Shown: in pieces, positions 10,717-23,753 of the stretch | Position numbering within the stretch: the stretch's first letter is position 1 | Layout of the letters: each line of letters begins with the position of its first letter | Assembly (NCBI RefSeq): GCF_958979055.1 | Contig: NC_084886.1 | Span: 47,571,154 to 47,635,153 of the forward strand | Origin: Alnus glutinosa | Lineage: Eukaryota > Streptophyta > Magnoliopsida > Fagales > Betulaceae | Length of the DNA: 64,000 bases | Reading direction: 5' to 3' | Notes under the pieces: model-generated | The model's database searches: none | Told to the model about the DNA's origin: nothing | The model's input: the letters and a program-made list of their open reading frames with translations, nothing else | Made by a program: the position numbers and the translations under genes

Positions 10717-10725
10717 CAGAATATT

Positions 10726-11215
10726 ATATCAGAGATGTATAGAATCAGCCATGAGATCAGAATGGTTTCAATTAAAAATAAATCATATAAGAAATGGGCA
10801 ATCAAAATATAGAATACGCTTCTAGTCCATGATTTTAGCCTTTTCAATCAAGGCATATTGATTTACACATGTTACCAACCCCTTTGTTAGGGGGTGGTCG
10901 CCCTAGTTGGGGGTAGCCACGCAAATCAACCCTCTATTTGGGGTGATTGTGCAAGCTACACTTGTCGGGTGTGACCGTGCAAGCCACACACCTTTAGTTG
11001 GAAGTGGTTGTGCGAGCGGTTCAACCACCTCTATCTAAATGTAATAAAAACAATATATTTAAACACGTGACATGTGATATAACAAAACTGTTTACATTGC
11101 ATTAACGGATTAATGATAGCTAATCAGTTTTGGCCGGAAGGAGTTAAAATGCTATTTTAAAAATTCAAGAAATAAATTAAAATGAGAAGAATCCATAAAC
11201 AAAGAGTTGTTTTGA
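10726..11215. other. Intergenic DNA, nothing recognised
   Basis: Several imperfect repeats of a GGTGGTTGTGCAAGC-like phrase occur between about 10885 and 11030. No coding sequence is seen. Confidence 0.4.
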
Positions 11216-14200
11216 ATGGGATTTAGCCCAAGATATCAGGACATGAATCCGAAATTCCCTGTTCAAGAAATCTTTCAAGCCTAAATTTCAATTTTGAAAA
11301 AATATCCCATCAATTACCAACATTAAAAGCAAATGACTTTAAAAGCACTCGAATTAAATTGGGTTAGGCCTCTTTCTACCTCTTTTTTCACTCCATCAGC
11401 CTGAATTAAATCACGCTTTCTCAACATTACATCAATTGTTCTCTGTTACGAATGTCCAAACCATTTTAAACAACTCTCCCTAAACCTAGGACGACCTATG
11501 AAATGGACTTGGTAACTTCCTAGGTGTCTGGAAAGTGGCCAAGTTTGTCATATAATAAAAGGGACACGGTAAGCTTTGCATTATTCATATATTTGGAGCA
11601 ACTTCTTGTGTATAACAGAAACATCAACAAAAACAATATAAAAATAGTTACCTCCAATACAAGGTCAAATTATTCAGAAAAGAATTACCTGATTGATCAG
11701 ATACCATTCTTTAAGGTATTAAGTTGAAACAAGCAATGCACCGCACATACGATTCACTTCAGAAAGATTTAGTACTAAGGTAACTACATCTATATATCCA
11801 TGTCAATGGCGACCATTAGGTCTCCATGCACAAAAGAAAAGAAGGTGGGGGGGAAGGGAACTGGGCAGGTTTTTTTTTTTGAATGCAAGATTCAAGAAGA
11901 AAATATTATGAAAGACACTTTTTTTTTTACTTTCCCTGATCGCCTATTATGAAAGACATTTGGTAGTCGGTTCATCCAACCTCACCTTGAAATATTTAAC
12001 TAGTGGGTGGTTCAACAGAAACTGTAAGTTCCACACGAAGATTGTATCCCTGGTAAAACATTTGTACTAGATCCTATCTACTGATTTGAATGTTAAAGAA
12101 GAGGGTGTCCTATCAGCTTCCAAACGCTTTTGCACTTTGCCGGTGATGAGAGGAAAGTATTCAATTTGCCACGGTTTTCACTGCTGGAGGCAATGTACAT
12201 CCTATCTACTGCTGTAGACAACTTTCTGTTGCTAGTCCGTTGTTAGGAGATTTGGGAACATGGGAAGAAACTCAGGCCAGGCTCAGAAAGATGTCACATA
12301 AGAAATGAATTTCATAACGATTTCCAATGGATTGACTCTAAAATTCCCCGTGGTGAGCACAACTTTTTTGTTCAATTTACCCAAGTGAAAGAAAATGTAA
12401 ATGGGTGATGGCCTCTTGGATATCCAACTTCGGTCTTTATGGCCTCTTTTGATCTAATCGGCTCGATTCCCATTAAACTATGTAATTACCCAAGTATGAT
12501 ATTTCTATGTGGAGCAACAGAAAGTTTACCTGCCATTGCTGCTCTAGCCACAACTTCTTTGTATTAGCCATTTCATACTCTCAAGTTTCTAAATACCTTT
12601 GATCAGGCCTTGGCCTTGAATCTGTAGTTGGCAATTTTTACTGAATATTAATGTGACATTTAAACCTAAGATGGAAATAACTATCCCAACAAATTACGAA
12701 ATATAATTTGGAGGGCATCTGGACAGTACACAGAAGTGAAATTATACCGTTTCCATTTCATAACTCTTAACAACTTTAGGATTTCAAGGAATGATCACTA
12801 TACTTTTACATTATTATAAGCCATTCTAGGAATCTCTTTACCATGTACCCAATAAAAATGCAATGCAAACTTAAATCAAATAACTCTTTTAGTGCAGTTT
12901 TTCCATAACACCTAATTAAACAAAGAAAGTTGGTGTCAAATTGTAAACTCTCACTGAACTCATCAAAAAATACCTTCAGTCCAGGGGTGAGATCATTCAA
13001 CGTGATGGCAAGATATCCCTTGCACTTCTCAGAAGAGTCTTCATTCATAGTACATGCTTTTATCCCACTCCATAAAGAGTTTCCGCCAGTGTTCTGTTCT
13101 GGTCTTGAACTATACCATGTATCTGAAAAATCAATCATGTTTGTATTAGCTAATAGTGCTCTTGACAATAGTTCTAGTAGGCACAAACACCAGAACGACA
13201 GCAATGAACTTGAAATTACATCATCCAGTAATATCCTACAACGCACCAATTCTATGATGCTATCATCTTGCGCTTAAAGAAGACTAAAAGTAAGTTGGAA
13301 TCCAGTTTATCAGACGCAATGGTCAATGCTACAGAATGAACACGAGTAATGGCCACAAAATGCAACATAAGCAGCGAGGGACAAAAAAAAAAATACCATC
13401 TTTAGCGACCACCTCCCTTAGACAGATGGCAGATGCAGGTGGTGTGTGTACTCCACCTTATACAACCTAATATTTAGAGAACTAAGCCTTTGGCCATGGC
13501 ATACTCAAAATGCTTTCCTTTGAAGAAGCTACTATCAAGGTTGTGATAAATACAGAAGATTACAGCATGGAATAAGATGTATTAGATTGTTACTAGCGAA
13601 TCCCATCACATCCTTGGCAATTTGGAGTTTATATCCTGTAAGGATTTGGATTTGATTCAAAATCATTAGATTTATCAGGATTTAACTCTGATCATATTTT
13701 AAAATACTTGAGTTTACCTTTTAGTTTATCTATATACTATTTTATTATTGGATGAGATTGTTACTAGCGAATCCCATCACATCCATGGCAATTTGGAGTA
13801 TATATCCTGTAAGGATTTGGATTTGATTCAAAATCATTAGATTTATCAGGATTTAACTTTGATCATATTTCAAAATACTTGAGCTTACCTTTTAGTTTAT
13901 CTATATACTATTATATTATTGGATGAGTTAATGCAATCAATCATAAACTACCTTTTAGTTTATATTTTACTTTTATTTGCATCATAGCTTTAGCATCTTA
14001 GGCTTAATGGCACATGAAATGCAGTCAACTAGCAGAATCTGGCACTTTGAGGGTCTTTCCTATCAAATTACAAATGATTTTAGATAATACAGGAAAATAT
14101 ACCAAGGATTTGATGAAACTTACAAGCATATCCAGCAAATCTGAGCCCTTCATATTATAAACTTCTCTATCATCTTCCAAAAGGTATATATATATATATA

Positions 14201-14645
14201 TAGAAAATATGACTCTAGGTTTTTGTCATTCCCTTCTATTTCCTCTTCTGCACTTCTTTTAATTTAATACCATCTTCTTAACATTACACCCTTTTCTTAC
14301 CCACAAAAAAGAAAAAGAAAAAAAATACACGCTTCTGTTTTAAGTCCAAAATATTCCTATGTACTCGACAAGTAGTAGACCAGCTGAAAACACACATATT
14401 AGAAAGAAAACCAATTTGATTCAATGGATTATACTAAAATAAAGGTTCTGATAGCAAAATTGTGTATACTTGCTCTTCTCTAACTAATTAAACAATGTAA
14501 ATGTTCAAACAACACTTCTTTTCCATTTTCATTAGCCATGATGTTGAACAACGTCTGCAACAATGGCAAAGCAACATGGAAAATCATCCTACATTCTCAT
14601 ATAAAAGATCTAAATGTTTAATCTTTCTATGAGAGTGGCAAATAA
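11216..14645 (-). pseudogene. Pseudogene: duplicated 3' half of the ORP2A-type gene
   Basis: This segment is colinear with 51776-56040, introns included, so it arose by DNA duplication and not by reverse transcription. The last-exon copy (about 11217-11285) has lost its middle. The next exon copy (about 12530-12640) has two in-frame stops, TAA where the intact gene has the first codon GAA and a TGA within L-E-N-G-E. The next exon copy (about 12975-13134) keeps L-N-D-L-T-P-G-L-K and S-S-R-P-E-Q-N-T-G but has lost about 70 bases. Intron matches continue to about 14640 and stop just before the position of the exon at 56048-56188. Open frames in this region (for example 12806-13249 on the minus strand) are remnants. 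Confidence 0.85.
13585..13926. repeat. 171-bp tandem duplication inside the ORP pseudogene
   Basis: GATTGTTACTAGCGAATCCC starts at 13585 and again at 13756. The two 171-bp units differ at only a few positions. The intact gene has a single diverged counterpart near 54600. Confidence 0.85.
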
Positions 14646-15398
14646 GCAGTCACTCCTCCAAATTTTTTTTGATAGGCAGGCGGCATCAACTCGGTGTCCT
14701 AGGATTGCTACTGCCCCCCGTAAGAAAAGATCAAAAGGAGAAACATCGAGAGATTCTAAACCTGCCATCAGAGACACCTCGCATTTTATGAGTGATAAAA
14801 AGATCAGAATTTCAATCAAATAAACCATTAAAGAAGGCAGATTCCGTACCTCAGAGTATGGAAACACACAGAAAAAGAACAAATCAAAAAACACAATGAA
14901 ATTAAACATAGGAAGACAAGAAATACTCGATAAAACTATCCATTTGGAACACATTTAATTAACTTTAACCTGACATTATCCACAAACCAAAAGGAAACAG
15001 AGAAAAAAAATACACAATCTTGAAGAAATTAAATTCAGGCCCTACCTGAAATCGATTGAATATACAAAAATAATGCGATTCAACCCACAGATATCGCCAC
15101 GATCAACGTCTTATTCTAATGAAACGTTATCATGAAAAATTTACCAAACAAAATTCAAATACAGCTCGAAATTTCTATGCAATTATACAGAATCAAGCAT
15201 AATTTTCTTATATCATCATCACAAAGTGCGTACGGACGGTAATCCAAACAAAACCCTAGTTTCAGGGAGCAACAACGAAACCCCCCAAGACGCGGAATTA
15301 CATGAGCGAAACAGAGAAAAATTACAAAGCCAAAAGAAACCCTAGACAGAAGATGAGAATCGGATGAACGGTGAATGAACACGGAATTTGGCAGGGGG

Positions 15399-15659
15399 CT
15401 AATCGGATTGGGAAGCGGGCGTGGTGGCGGGCTTGGCCTTGGGCTCGGGCTCCGTTTCGGGGAGGGAGATGGCCTTGGAGAGCATGAGAGGGCGGTCATC
15501 GTTTTCGTTGTCGAAATCGTCGTCGAGGTCGGTGGTGCTGAGGTTAATGCAGGAGCAGCGTTCCAGGGACGCGAAGAAGGCGGTGGCCACGTTGGAACCC
15601 ACCCAGTATGCCACGCGGTCCAGCATCTCGCACGACAAGGAGCTCTGTTTGTTCTCCAT
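15399..15659 (-). CDS. Small acidic plant protein of unknown function (86 aa)
   Basis: A single-exon frame of 86 codons begins at the ATG at 15659. The N-terminal half is an ordered segment (C-E-M-L-D-R-V-A-Y-W-V-G, then A-F-F-A-S-L-E-R-C-S-C) and is followed by an acidic stretch (D-L-D-D-D-F-D-N-E-N-D-D) and a Pro/Glu/Lys tail. GC content is higher than in the flanks and composition is protein-like, which supports a real gene. There is no signal peptide or clear membrane span. I recall similar short unnamed proteins in other plants but cannot assign a function. It is transcribed away from the region upstream of 15.7 kb, which has no clear TATA box. Overlapping frames on the other strand are shadows of this one. 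Confidence 0.65.
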   Translation of the reverse strand: MENKQSSLSCEMLDRVAYWVGSNVATAFFASLERCSCINLSTTDLDDDFDNENDDRPLMLSKAISLPETEPEPKAKPATTPASQSD

Positions 15660-15759
15660 CGTCCGATTTTCCTGACGATTTTATCAGAGACAGAGGAAGG
15701 AACGGGAACTTAAGCAAAGTTCGTTTCGACTGAAGCGCGCGGGGGGTTCCCAAATGTGG

Positions 15760-17440
15760 GATTGGAGTTATTTTATTTATTTTGTCATGGGGTTGGAGTT
15801 ATTTAGTTCTAACAGTATTGTTGTTTGCAACTACATTTTTATAACAAATTTATTTCATAATGCTCATATTGCAACTACCGGCCACGTCAGTTTGTTGTGA
15901 GGCTGTTGTGAGAAATGAGTGTAAGGATCATTTCTCTTTTTAGAAAAAACAAAATAAAATTGTTTATTAGATATTGCGTGATAGAAATGTAGTTCTAACA
16001 TTAATTTTAGTCCTAATCATTTCTCTAATTAAGTAATGCTATAAATAACACATCAATATCCCACAAATATTTTGCTATACTAATTATTGGATAGGTATAT
16101 GTTTTAACAAAGGCTACCATTTAAATATTAGTACGGTATATTGCATTTCTCTCATTCAAAATATGCCTCGATACAAATTATATCAGAGTTTGTAAACAAA
16201 AATTAAAAAGAAATGCGCCAGGGACTTATGGATTTTTGGCACTTGGTAGTTGGCACAAAACCGATTAAGACGATTGACCGCCAGTTAAGGTGGTTAGAGA
16301 TAATGTAACAGAGACGACACATCCAAAAGGTACGAGAAATGGCAAAACTTCAAAAGGTCCTTTAACTTTTCTCGAACTCCTACTAAGAAACAGTGGTAGC
16401 AGTGCATCGAAAAAATAACCGCAACGACAAGAAGGGCACTAAAGGAAGTTGGATTGAAGCCACCAGCGAGAGGCACCGGTGCGTTGTTTCCTTATCAGTT
16501 GCATTGCTAGGTTTTGGTGATTGATTGATTTCTATGTAAAGAAGATTTTGAGAGTACGTTGGTGAGTGAGTTTTCTTGTGAGAGTGATTATGATTACTCA
16601 TTACCCTATATGCTTGACACATGATGGGCTAGCAACTCTCTGATTATTTTCCACTTAGTGGGTTGATTGGGTGAGCTTGGGGTAGTTTATATCCACTCTA
16701 TTAGTATTAACTATGTGATCTAAAGGCAACTAAGTACTGATATTATGTTTAAAAAAATTTGGTGGGGCTTCAGAAAAGACAAAAAGAAGAACCTCACTCT
16801 CATATCCAGGAAAGTCCACTTTTGGATCTTCCTTTAGGCAGTGGCAATTGGCAAAGATCCTCCATAGTCCCTTTCAGTTTGGTTTGTAGCGGGTTTCCTC
16901 TTAGTTCTTTTCCCTTGTATTTTCCTCACGTTGTTTCCTGGGTGGTTGTTTCAGTTTGGTTGTTTGTCTGATAAAGTAGTTGTTATGGCTTGGGTTGTTT
17001 ACGTTGGTTACTAGTGTACGTGCTGGTGTGGTATTCTAGTATAGGGCCTGCGTGGCTGTCCCCCTTTATATATCAGTTTTGTCTTCACTCCCAAAGTCAT
17101 CATAATCATTGAAATGCACATATTGGGGCTAACCTGAATCAAGCAAACATTCACGTACAGAACGAATTCTTCATTCCTAAATCCTAAGTATGTTTAGCTA
17201 ACGGAATAACCAAAATTATAAAATCAAATTAAAATGAAGACAAAATTTCTCCCAAAACTTTGAGATCATATCTCAACAACATAGAGCAACTAATCACCAA
17301 AACTGTTTCTCAATTGTAGATTGACAGTCTCAAAAACCAATCAGAAAAAAGAAAAGATAATAACCGGCTACTGAGATGCTAGCCACCCATGACATGACTA
17401 AGCAAGGCATCTGTAATAACCGAATGGCTGCTATTGCAAT
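15760..17440. other. Intergenic DNA with a half MITE
   Basis: Between about 15873 and 15940 is one arm of the MULE-type MITE found complete at 32135-32316 (shared phrases include GTTGTGAGGCTGTTGTGA and GATCATTTCTC). Some of the segment right of 17100 is probably the 3'UTR of the invertase. No other gene is seen. Confidence 0.5.
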
Positions 17441-17490
17441 TCAACCTCTACCCCTAGCTTGGCCCTTGTCTCTGCGGTAGTGCCGCTTAC

Positions 17491-20400
17491 TTAATATGAA
17501 GCAGAACGGGTATGCGTGCTGTTAGCTATCCTCTTGTCCTCTTCAAGAGATATAAGGAGATTGGCAGGATTCTCAATCATCATCTTAGCCACCAGGTAGC
17601 CGGAAATGCTCCATGTCTGGTACTTCCTAGCTTGCTTTCCAATGTAACGCCCAGTCTTACCATCATAATACTCAGGCCAGCCATCCTTGGAAAGGCGTTG
17701 CTCTGCCAGCTCAATCGCCCGCTTTGCAATTTGAGGCCTTCCAGTCTTGATGCATGCTGCTGTAAGTAGCCATAGCAAAACTACAAAAACACCCCAGACA
17801 ACCAGATGATTAGTAATCATCAGTGGCACGAATTAAACATGATAAGCTACGTGAACAGGTATTTACTCGGCTATCAAAGGGCATGCTCATTTCCTAGTCA
17901 TGGTTCCAGATTAATGGATTGTCTTCGAAGTGCCTAGGCAACATGGAAACCATGCCCCCAAAATGTTAGGGAATCACATGCTCACATATATGAAATGCTA
18001 TTCTATGTCACGAGCATTGGATATGGGGAGGAGTCAGGTGGGCAAAAACAAAATTAATGTAAAATTTTCAAATAAAAATTGATATATTAAAATTAGGTTG
18101 AATATGTGTAATATGATTTCAATAAATTACAATCTGTGTGAGACTATATAATGTAAATTTAGTCTAAATGTAGTAAAGACACTGTTAATATGATAAAATA
18201 AAAGATGGATTCCTATATGATACAAAAAGTAATATAAACAAGAAGAAAACTTTTATCTTGTATTTTTTTTTTTTTTTAAACCTCTCAAGGTAGTTTCTAG
18301 AAAAAGAGAGAGCAAAAAGCTAATAGAACTGGTGAAGAATAAACAAAGAGACAACATTTAATTTATATAGTATTACAAGTCTAACGATATCTAGGAGAAA
18401 TAAAATCACTAGTAAATTAGAAAGAGATCGAGAAGTTAGAAATTCAAAACCTAGTTTTTAAAAGAGTATATTTTGAATGAAAACTTATTCTTTAAAATGC
18501 TTGAATGTTTTGGTAAATTTTGACAAATAATATATATTGTGTATTTGACATCTAGCAAATTTATGAGATTATGCTTGAATAAAAATATTGGACATCTATG
18601 AGCATACATAGTTTTCTAAATATAAAGAGTAATGCTATAGGTTACCCCATGTCTTCATTATGTCTCTTCCAAAACTGATGTCTTCTAAAACCACAATTGA
18701 ATTTGTGATAGGTCATTATTGATTAATTTTGATCAAATAGTAATTTGAAAAGCCACATTAGTTTTGTGAGGATATAAGGAAGACATGGTGTGACATTTAG
18801 AATTATTCAAATGTAAAACCTAATATATAACAAAATATAATCAAATATATGAGTTTAATATAACAAAATTCACAAAATATTTTTGAGTATTTAGAGGAGA
18901 AGGAAAGGAGGAATATTAATTCACTTTTTTCATGATGAAGGGTGAAGGCGACATTCTGGCTCGGCCCGATTTCGCTATCAATTAGAAAGTCTCGGTACCG
19001 GAACACTTGTTGTATGATTTTTGTGATGAGTGGTTAACTAAAATCCATTTCATGTTTTACTTACTTGAAATGCTACAAAGTTAAAACACAAGCATGAGGC
19101 AAGAAGCCCGGAATCACAGATGTAGTAAGGCTCCAAAGAGTCGGAAAATTTGACAGTAATCATTTAACACAAATAAGGTGCAGCAATGGAATTTCATTCT
19201 GAGATTTGTGTTCATGATATTCACCTGGCCAGGATCCTCCGTTATGGTAACTCCACCGTGTGTTCTTTGGATCAAAACCTGTGACAGATCTCCATTCATG
19301 TCCTTCCAATGCTGGGTAAACTATCTTCAAAGGCATCTCCCCAACCAAGTCCTCCCATCGCTCCTCAACAAGATCCATTATTGCAGTAGCTTGTGCACTT
19401 GTGGCTAGACAACTCAAAATGGCAATGCAATTTCCAACTAAAAACCATCGAAAGTCCATTCGAGCTGGGCTGACATTGCCAATCAAATACCCTCCTCGCA
19501 AGGGCATAAAATCAAACACCCAATCTGGAATAGACTCTGGGATGACATTAAATTTATTGACAGCAGTGTGTGAGTACTCCTCAGTTTTGTACCGGTATAT
19601 GTTATTCAATTGTGTAAAGTCGAGCCAATAGTACTTCTGGATGTGAAAGCTGAGAGCTTTGATCCGCTTATCAATTCTCTCAATCAATTCCTTACCATCA
19701 CGCTCTGCTTTCAGCATCTGCCTCGCACACCTTAGTGCAAAATAAAATAGGGCCTGTATCTCAATTGGATACCCATATATTCCCTGTTCCAAAAGCAAGG
19801 AAATGTGTTACCATTCAGAGTGAAAATTTCAAAACCTTCAAGCACAAGAACATCGCCACTTCTCTTGGAACCTCAACTATTGCCACTACTAATTGTTGAA
19901 CATCAAGTTACAGAAATTTACACAGCCAATTAGCCATAAAAGTGAAATACATAGCTAAGATACCGTTGCTTCTCAGCCATAAAAGTGAAATATACACAAC
20001 CAATTAGGTATATATAAAACTTCCTCTTTCCTGATGGTCAGGCTTTACTGGTGATGATACTTCATTGGTACAAAAAGGAGGAAAAAACTCTATCCCTCTT
20101 GAGGCACCAAGAAGCAATTTCAAATCAAACCCTTAGAATATAATAGGAATTTAGAAATACCATCCAATCCAAACAGGCATTCATATAAGGTTTCCTAACG
20201 CCTGGAACTTTGCCATTTTGTTTTAATCAATACCTGCAAACAAATTATAAATAAATACTGCCCTCAACACTACAGAAAACAACTAACAAACAAAAGACTT
20301 ACCATCCTCCTGTCAATCATGCTACAGCCATCTGCACATAGAAGTGTTGGGAAAGTATCAAAGCCATCCGACAGGCAAAGATTGAGTATTAATTTCATTC

Positions 20401-22538
20401 CCCTCTGTACCTCAGGACGATCTGCCAATGTATGATCATGCGTGCACTTGGTATATGATCTTAGAAGTATAATCCACCAGAACCCTGAATCAACTGGTGC
20501 AACCCTTCCAATTGCACTGCCACCAAAATCTGCGACCAAAATTTCCTTTTGACGGTGAGGGTCAAAGAGAACTTTGAAACTTGCAGGCATCACCCCTTCT
20601 CCAAGAGTAAAGTTGTCAATCCTCTTCTCCCAACCTTGGAGGTGGAGGGTCTTCAAAAGGAAATGTTTTACAATATCATGTTCGTTTCTCATCAGGCAAG
20701 CTAAGCCACTAGGAACAAAATCTCTCACGAAAACCTGCAAGTTCAGGTGAAAAATATTTTTGGAACAAGTTCAGGTGAAGTGTCATGCAGAAGAAATGAT
20801 GAACAAAATCAGCATTGAAGAATGTAAATAGGTAGAAAATGGCACGTTTTATGTCATGGTATATATCATATATGAGTAAGCCCACACATATTTTACTCAT
20901 TCAAAGAGGGTCTTGGCACTTGGTTACTTTCACTCCATCACCACAGACTAATCCTCTAGTGAATCAAGTATTCAAAAGTTTTAAAAAAAATCTGATTTAT
21001 TTTCAACAGTCCATTTAGTTTTATCAGAACTGTGGTTGAAACAAACAAATCAAGCTACTAATTAACACCTTTGATCCAGTGAAAATGAGCCATCAAAATG
21101 TTTGATCATAAATAATTTGCGTTCTCTTCTTAGCCCTTGTTTTCATGTAAGTATGACATGATAATCTGTACACCCTTATGATATTCTCTCAGTTATGTAG
21201 AGACCAGAGAACTGTGAGATGTCCAAGCAAAACCACATAAATTGACAAAGACACCGGAACTTGAAAATCACAGAGAATCAATCAAAATAAGCACATAACA
21301 AACCAAGTCTTGTCCACAAATTTATTTGTGCAATAATAGCTTGACGCCTAGTGGACAAATTGCATGGCAATGCCAAAATTCCTAACACATTCTAATACAC
21401 AATATATCTTACACCACTCAATGAAAAGAAAGCACAGAAATGCCAAAATTCAAATGTCATATACAGATCAGAATAGACAAACTAGAGCAAACAGCCTCTG
21501 AGATAATTCAAGAACAAGCAGATTCAATGGCATCGAGATGATCCTTTGAAACGCGCATGCAAACTTATTATCATCAATAAATCAATGAATTGTTCACACA
21601 ACGACAAAAAGGCTCTTAAGAATTTCAAAAGAAAAGTCATTATTTTAGTGGCGCCAAAAGCATCATTTCAAGAACATTACACCTATATAAGTAGTATCAC
21701 CAAGAAACAGAGGGAACTACTGCATTGCTCACATGTAACGTAAAACCAAGATAATGCCTCAAATTCTCAAGAAAATCCAAGAAAGCACATTATTTAGTAC
21801 CTGATTGTAGTTCAAATCCTCAGCGCTTGGATCCATAGCCGCGAGCGTCCCCACGGGCTGTCCTTTGAAGTACACGTAGGATTTCTTGAGCCTCTCCCAG
21901 GCCTCCTCCATCATAGCACAACCGTTCGGCGAATTGTCTATCAAATCCAAAAAGTCAAGGTTCGTGCTAACACTCGGATACGGCCTCAGCGTCGCGATCT
22001 TCGTCAAACTCGGATTCTCGGAAAATGCCACGTCCTCGTCGCTCATTGTCACACTCTTCTTCCCCTTAGATTTTGATAACTCTACATTCTCTGAAGAATC
22101 CGATGGTTTCATTGGTTTCTCTTTTAATTCATCCGAATCAGAAATTAGAGATTTCTCATCGGATTTCGAAGATGGACTAAAGACTATATAGTCGAACGAT
22201 TTTTCGATCAATTGCAGACCGTCTTTTTCCAGAGAATCCAACTCTTCCTCAGGCGACGTTGACTCCTTTTCAGTTTCCGAAAGCGAATTTGATGGCTCAG
22301 CTTCAGAGATTGAACTGACCATAGGATCGAGGAACGATTCCGCGAGCTTATTCTCTCCGTTCGGTGACTCTGATTGCGACATTTCATTTTCAGACCGGCC
22401 ATTCGAACTTTCCGGCAAATCTTGGAGATACGTAGGAGTTCCGGTGTCGGAGGTACCGCTCACCGTTGCAGGCCGCGGAGACAGAGATGCCTCTTCTTCC
22501 CTAGCAGCGGCGAGAAGTTGTAGCAGAGTTTGAGTCAT
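17491..22538 (-). CDS. Alkaline/neutral invertase (GH100), four exons
   Basis: The enzyme splits sucrose into glucose and fructose. Exons: 22538-21801, 20734-20303, 19783-19225 and 17780-17491, all with GT/AG borders, giving 672 residues. The catalytic region starts near residue 210 (E-E-A-W-E-R-L, G-Q-P-V-G-T). It includes [20 protein letters not shown] (Asp328, likely catalytic), [11 protein letters not shown] and W-P-E-Y-Y-D-G (Glu613). The exon layout and sequence fit the non-plastid clade. The R-S-A-S near the C terminus resembles the 14-3-3 phosphosite region of Arabidopsis CINV1. Two oddities: a Ser/Glu-rich N-terminal extension of about 200 residues without an obvious transit peptide, and D-F-G-G-S where the family usually has D-F-G-E-S. 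Its first exon and promoter are duplicated twice to the right. Confidence 0.92.
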
Positions 22539-22900
22539 TCTATAGAGAGAAAATGGCAGAGTACGACTTTAGAGAGAGAATATACATTCTAGAGAGAGAA
22601 TAGAGAAAGTTACCTTTAGAGACGTTCGTCGGTGTCGAACCAAAAGAGTGTGCCCGTACAGATTAGAGAGAGACTTCTGAGCGAGAGTGTCCGTACAGTG
22701 TACAGAGAGAGGAATTCGCAGCAAAAAGAGAGGGAAGGAGAGTGGGAGCGAAGGCTATTTATTGGCCCAGCTAGGATTTTCAGAGGATCGGAAGGCATGG
22801 TGCAGTTTGTTGCAGTTTCAGTTTTGGCGGTTGGGGAGAGAAATTCAAGAAGTCTGAGCGTATACTGTGGTGAATTAGGCCTGTTTCTATAAATATTTAC
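22539..22900 (-). promoter_or_regulatory. Invertase leader and promoter
   Basis: Read on the minus strand, a CT-rich leader (GA-rich on the plus strand) precedes the ATG. CTGTACGG occurs twice (plus-strand CCGTACAG at 22654-22661 and 22691-22698). A TATA-like AATAAATAG lies at about 22755-22764. The same arrangement is present upstream of the exon-1 copies at 30.5 and 36.7 kb. There the motif pair is kept at both loci, with the last base of one motif changed in the second, so it is a candidate leader element. Confidence 0.55.
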
Positions 22901-22904
22901 GAAG

Positions 22905-23291
22905 ATGCCAAGAGAATCATAGATTGGAAACGGATGCTCTCCCTTTCCCTTGAAATGGGCCTGTTAATGTATTTAGAAGGGTAAAGTGGTTATTTAGAAG
23001 AGCCGGTTAATGCATTTTTGACCTGTGGGGGAGCCGGTAGGGCTGTAGATGAACAGAATCACTCGTTAATAGACTTGGGCTTAGCTCAGGATCTTCATTT
23101 AATAAACAAGCAGAACTTAAACAAAAATTTATGGTGATTTTTTAAATGAGCTGAAAACTTATATAAATTTGACTAGACTTATATAACTTTGTTTTTATTA
23201 TTTTTAATTTTGTAACGAAAACATATTAAGTACTTAAAAAATTATCTTTGTAATGTAATAAATATTGCTTGAATTATTATAATTGTGAGCC

Positions 23292-23339
<48 letters not shown>

Positions 23340-23689
23340 ACGAGTAAATTTATGTGTGTATGTATGTATGTATATATGTACGTATATAATGAATATATAT
23401 AAATATATACTATAAGACAAACATATAAATTCGAGATTAGATTGTTTAAGAATGGAGTTAATTTATCTAATTAATTAAATAATAAATATTAAAAAATAAT
23501 TCAATAACTAATAATTAGTATGATATTTTAAAAAAAATAAATAAAAAAAATTAAACAATCACCGCATTTACTTTATGAGATTATATTAATATTTAAGATA
23601 AGAGTTAACTTATCTAATTACTCAAATAATAAAATTTTCTTAATAAACAATGATCTCATTGTGTAATTTTCTTATTTTAAATTTTAAAA

Positions 23690-23753
<64 letters not shown>

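Noticed and set aside
12806..13277. 147- and 115-codon frames on both strands
   Set aside because: The minus-strand frame joins intron and damaged exon sequence of the ORP pseudogene, and the plus-strand frame is its shadow.
14610..14954. 114-codon minus-strand frame containing L-E-S-L-D-V-S-P-F-D-L-F
   Set aside because: It looks partly coding, but no family, splice partner or start could be supported. It may be the end of a retroelement.
15155..15713. Other frames around the small acidic protein
   Set aside because: They are shadows of the 15399-15659 gene or of its GC-rich leader.
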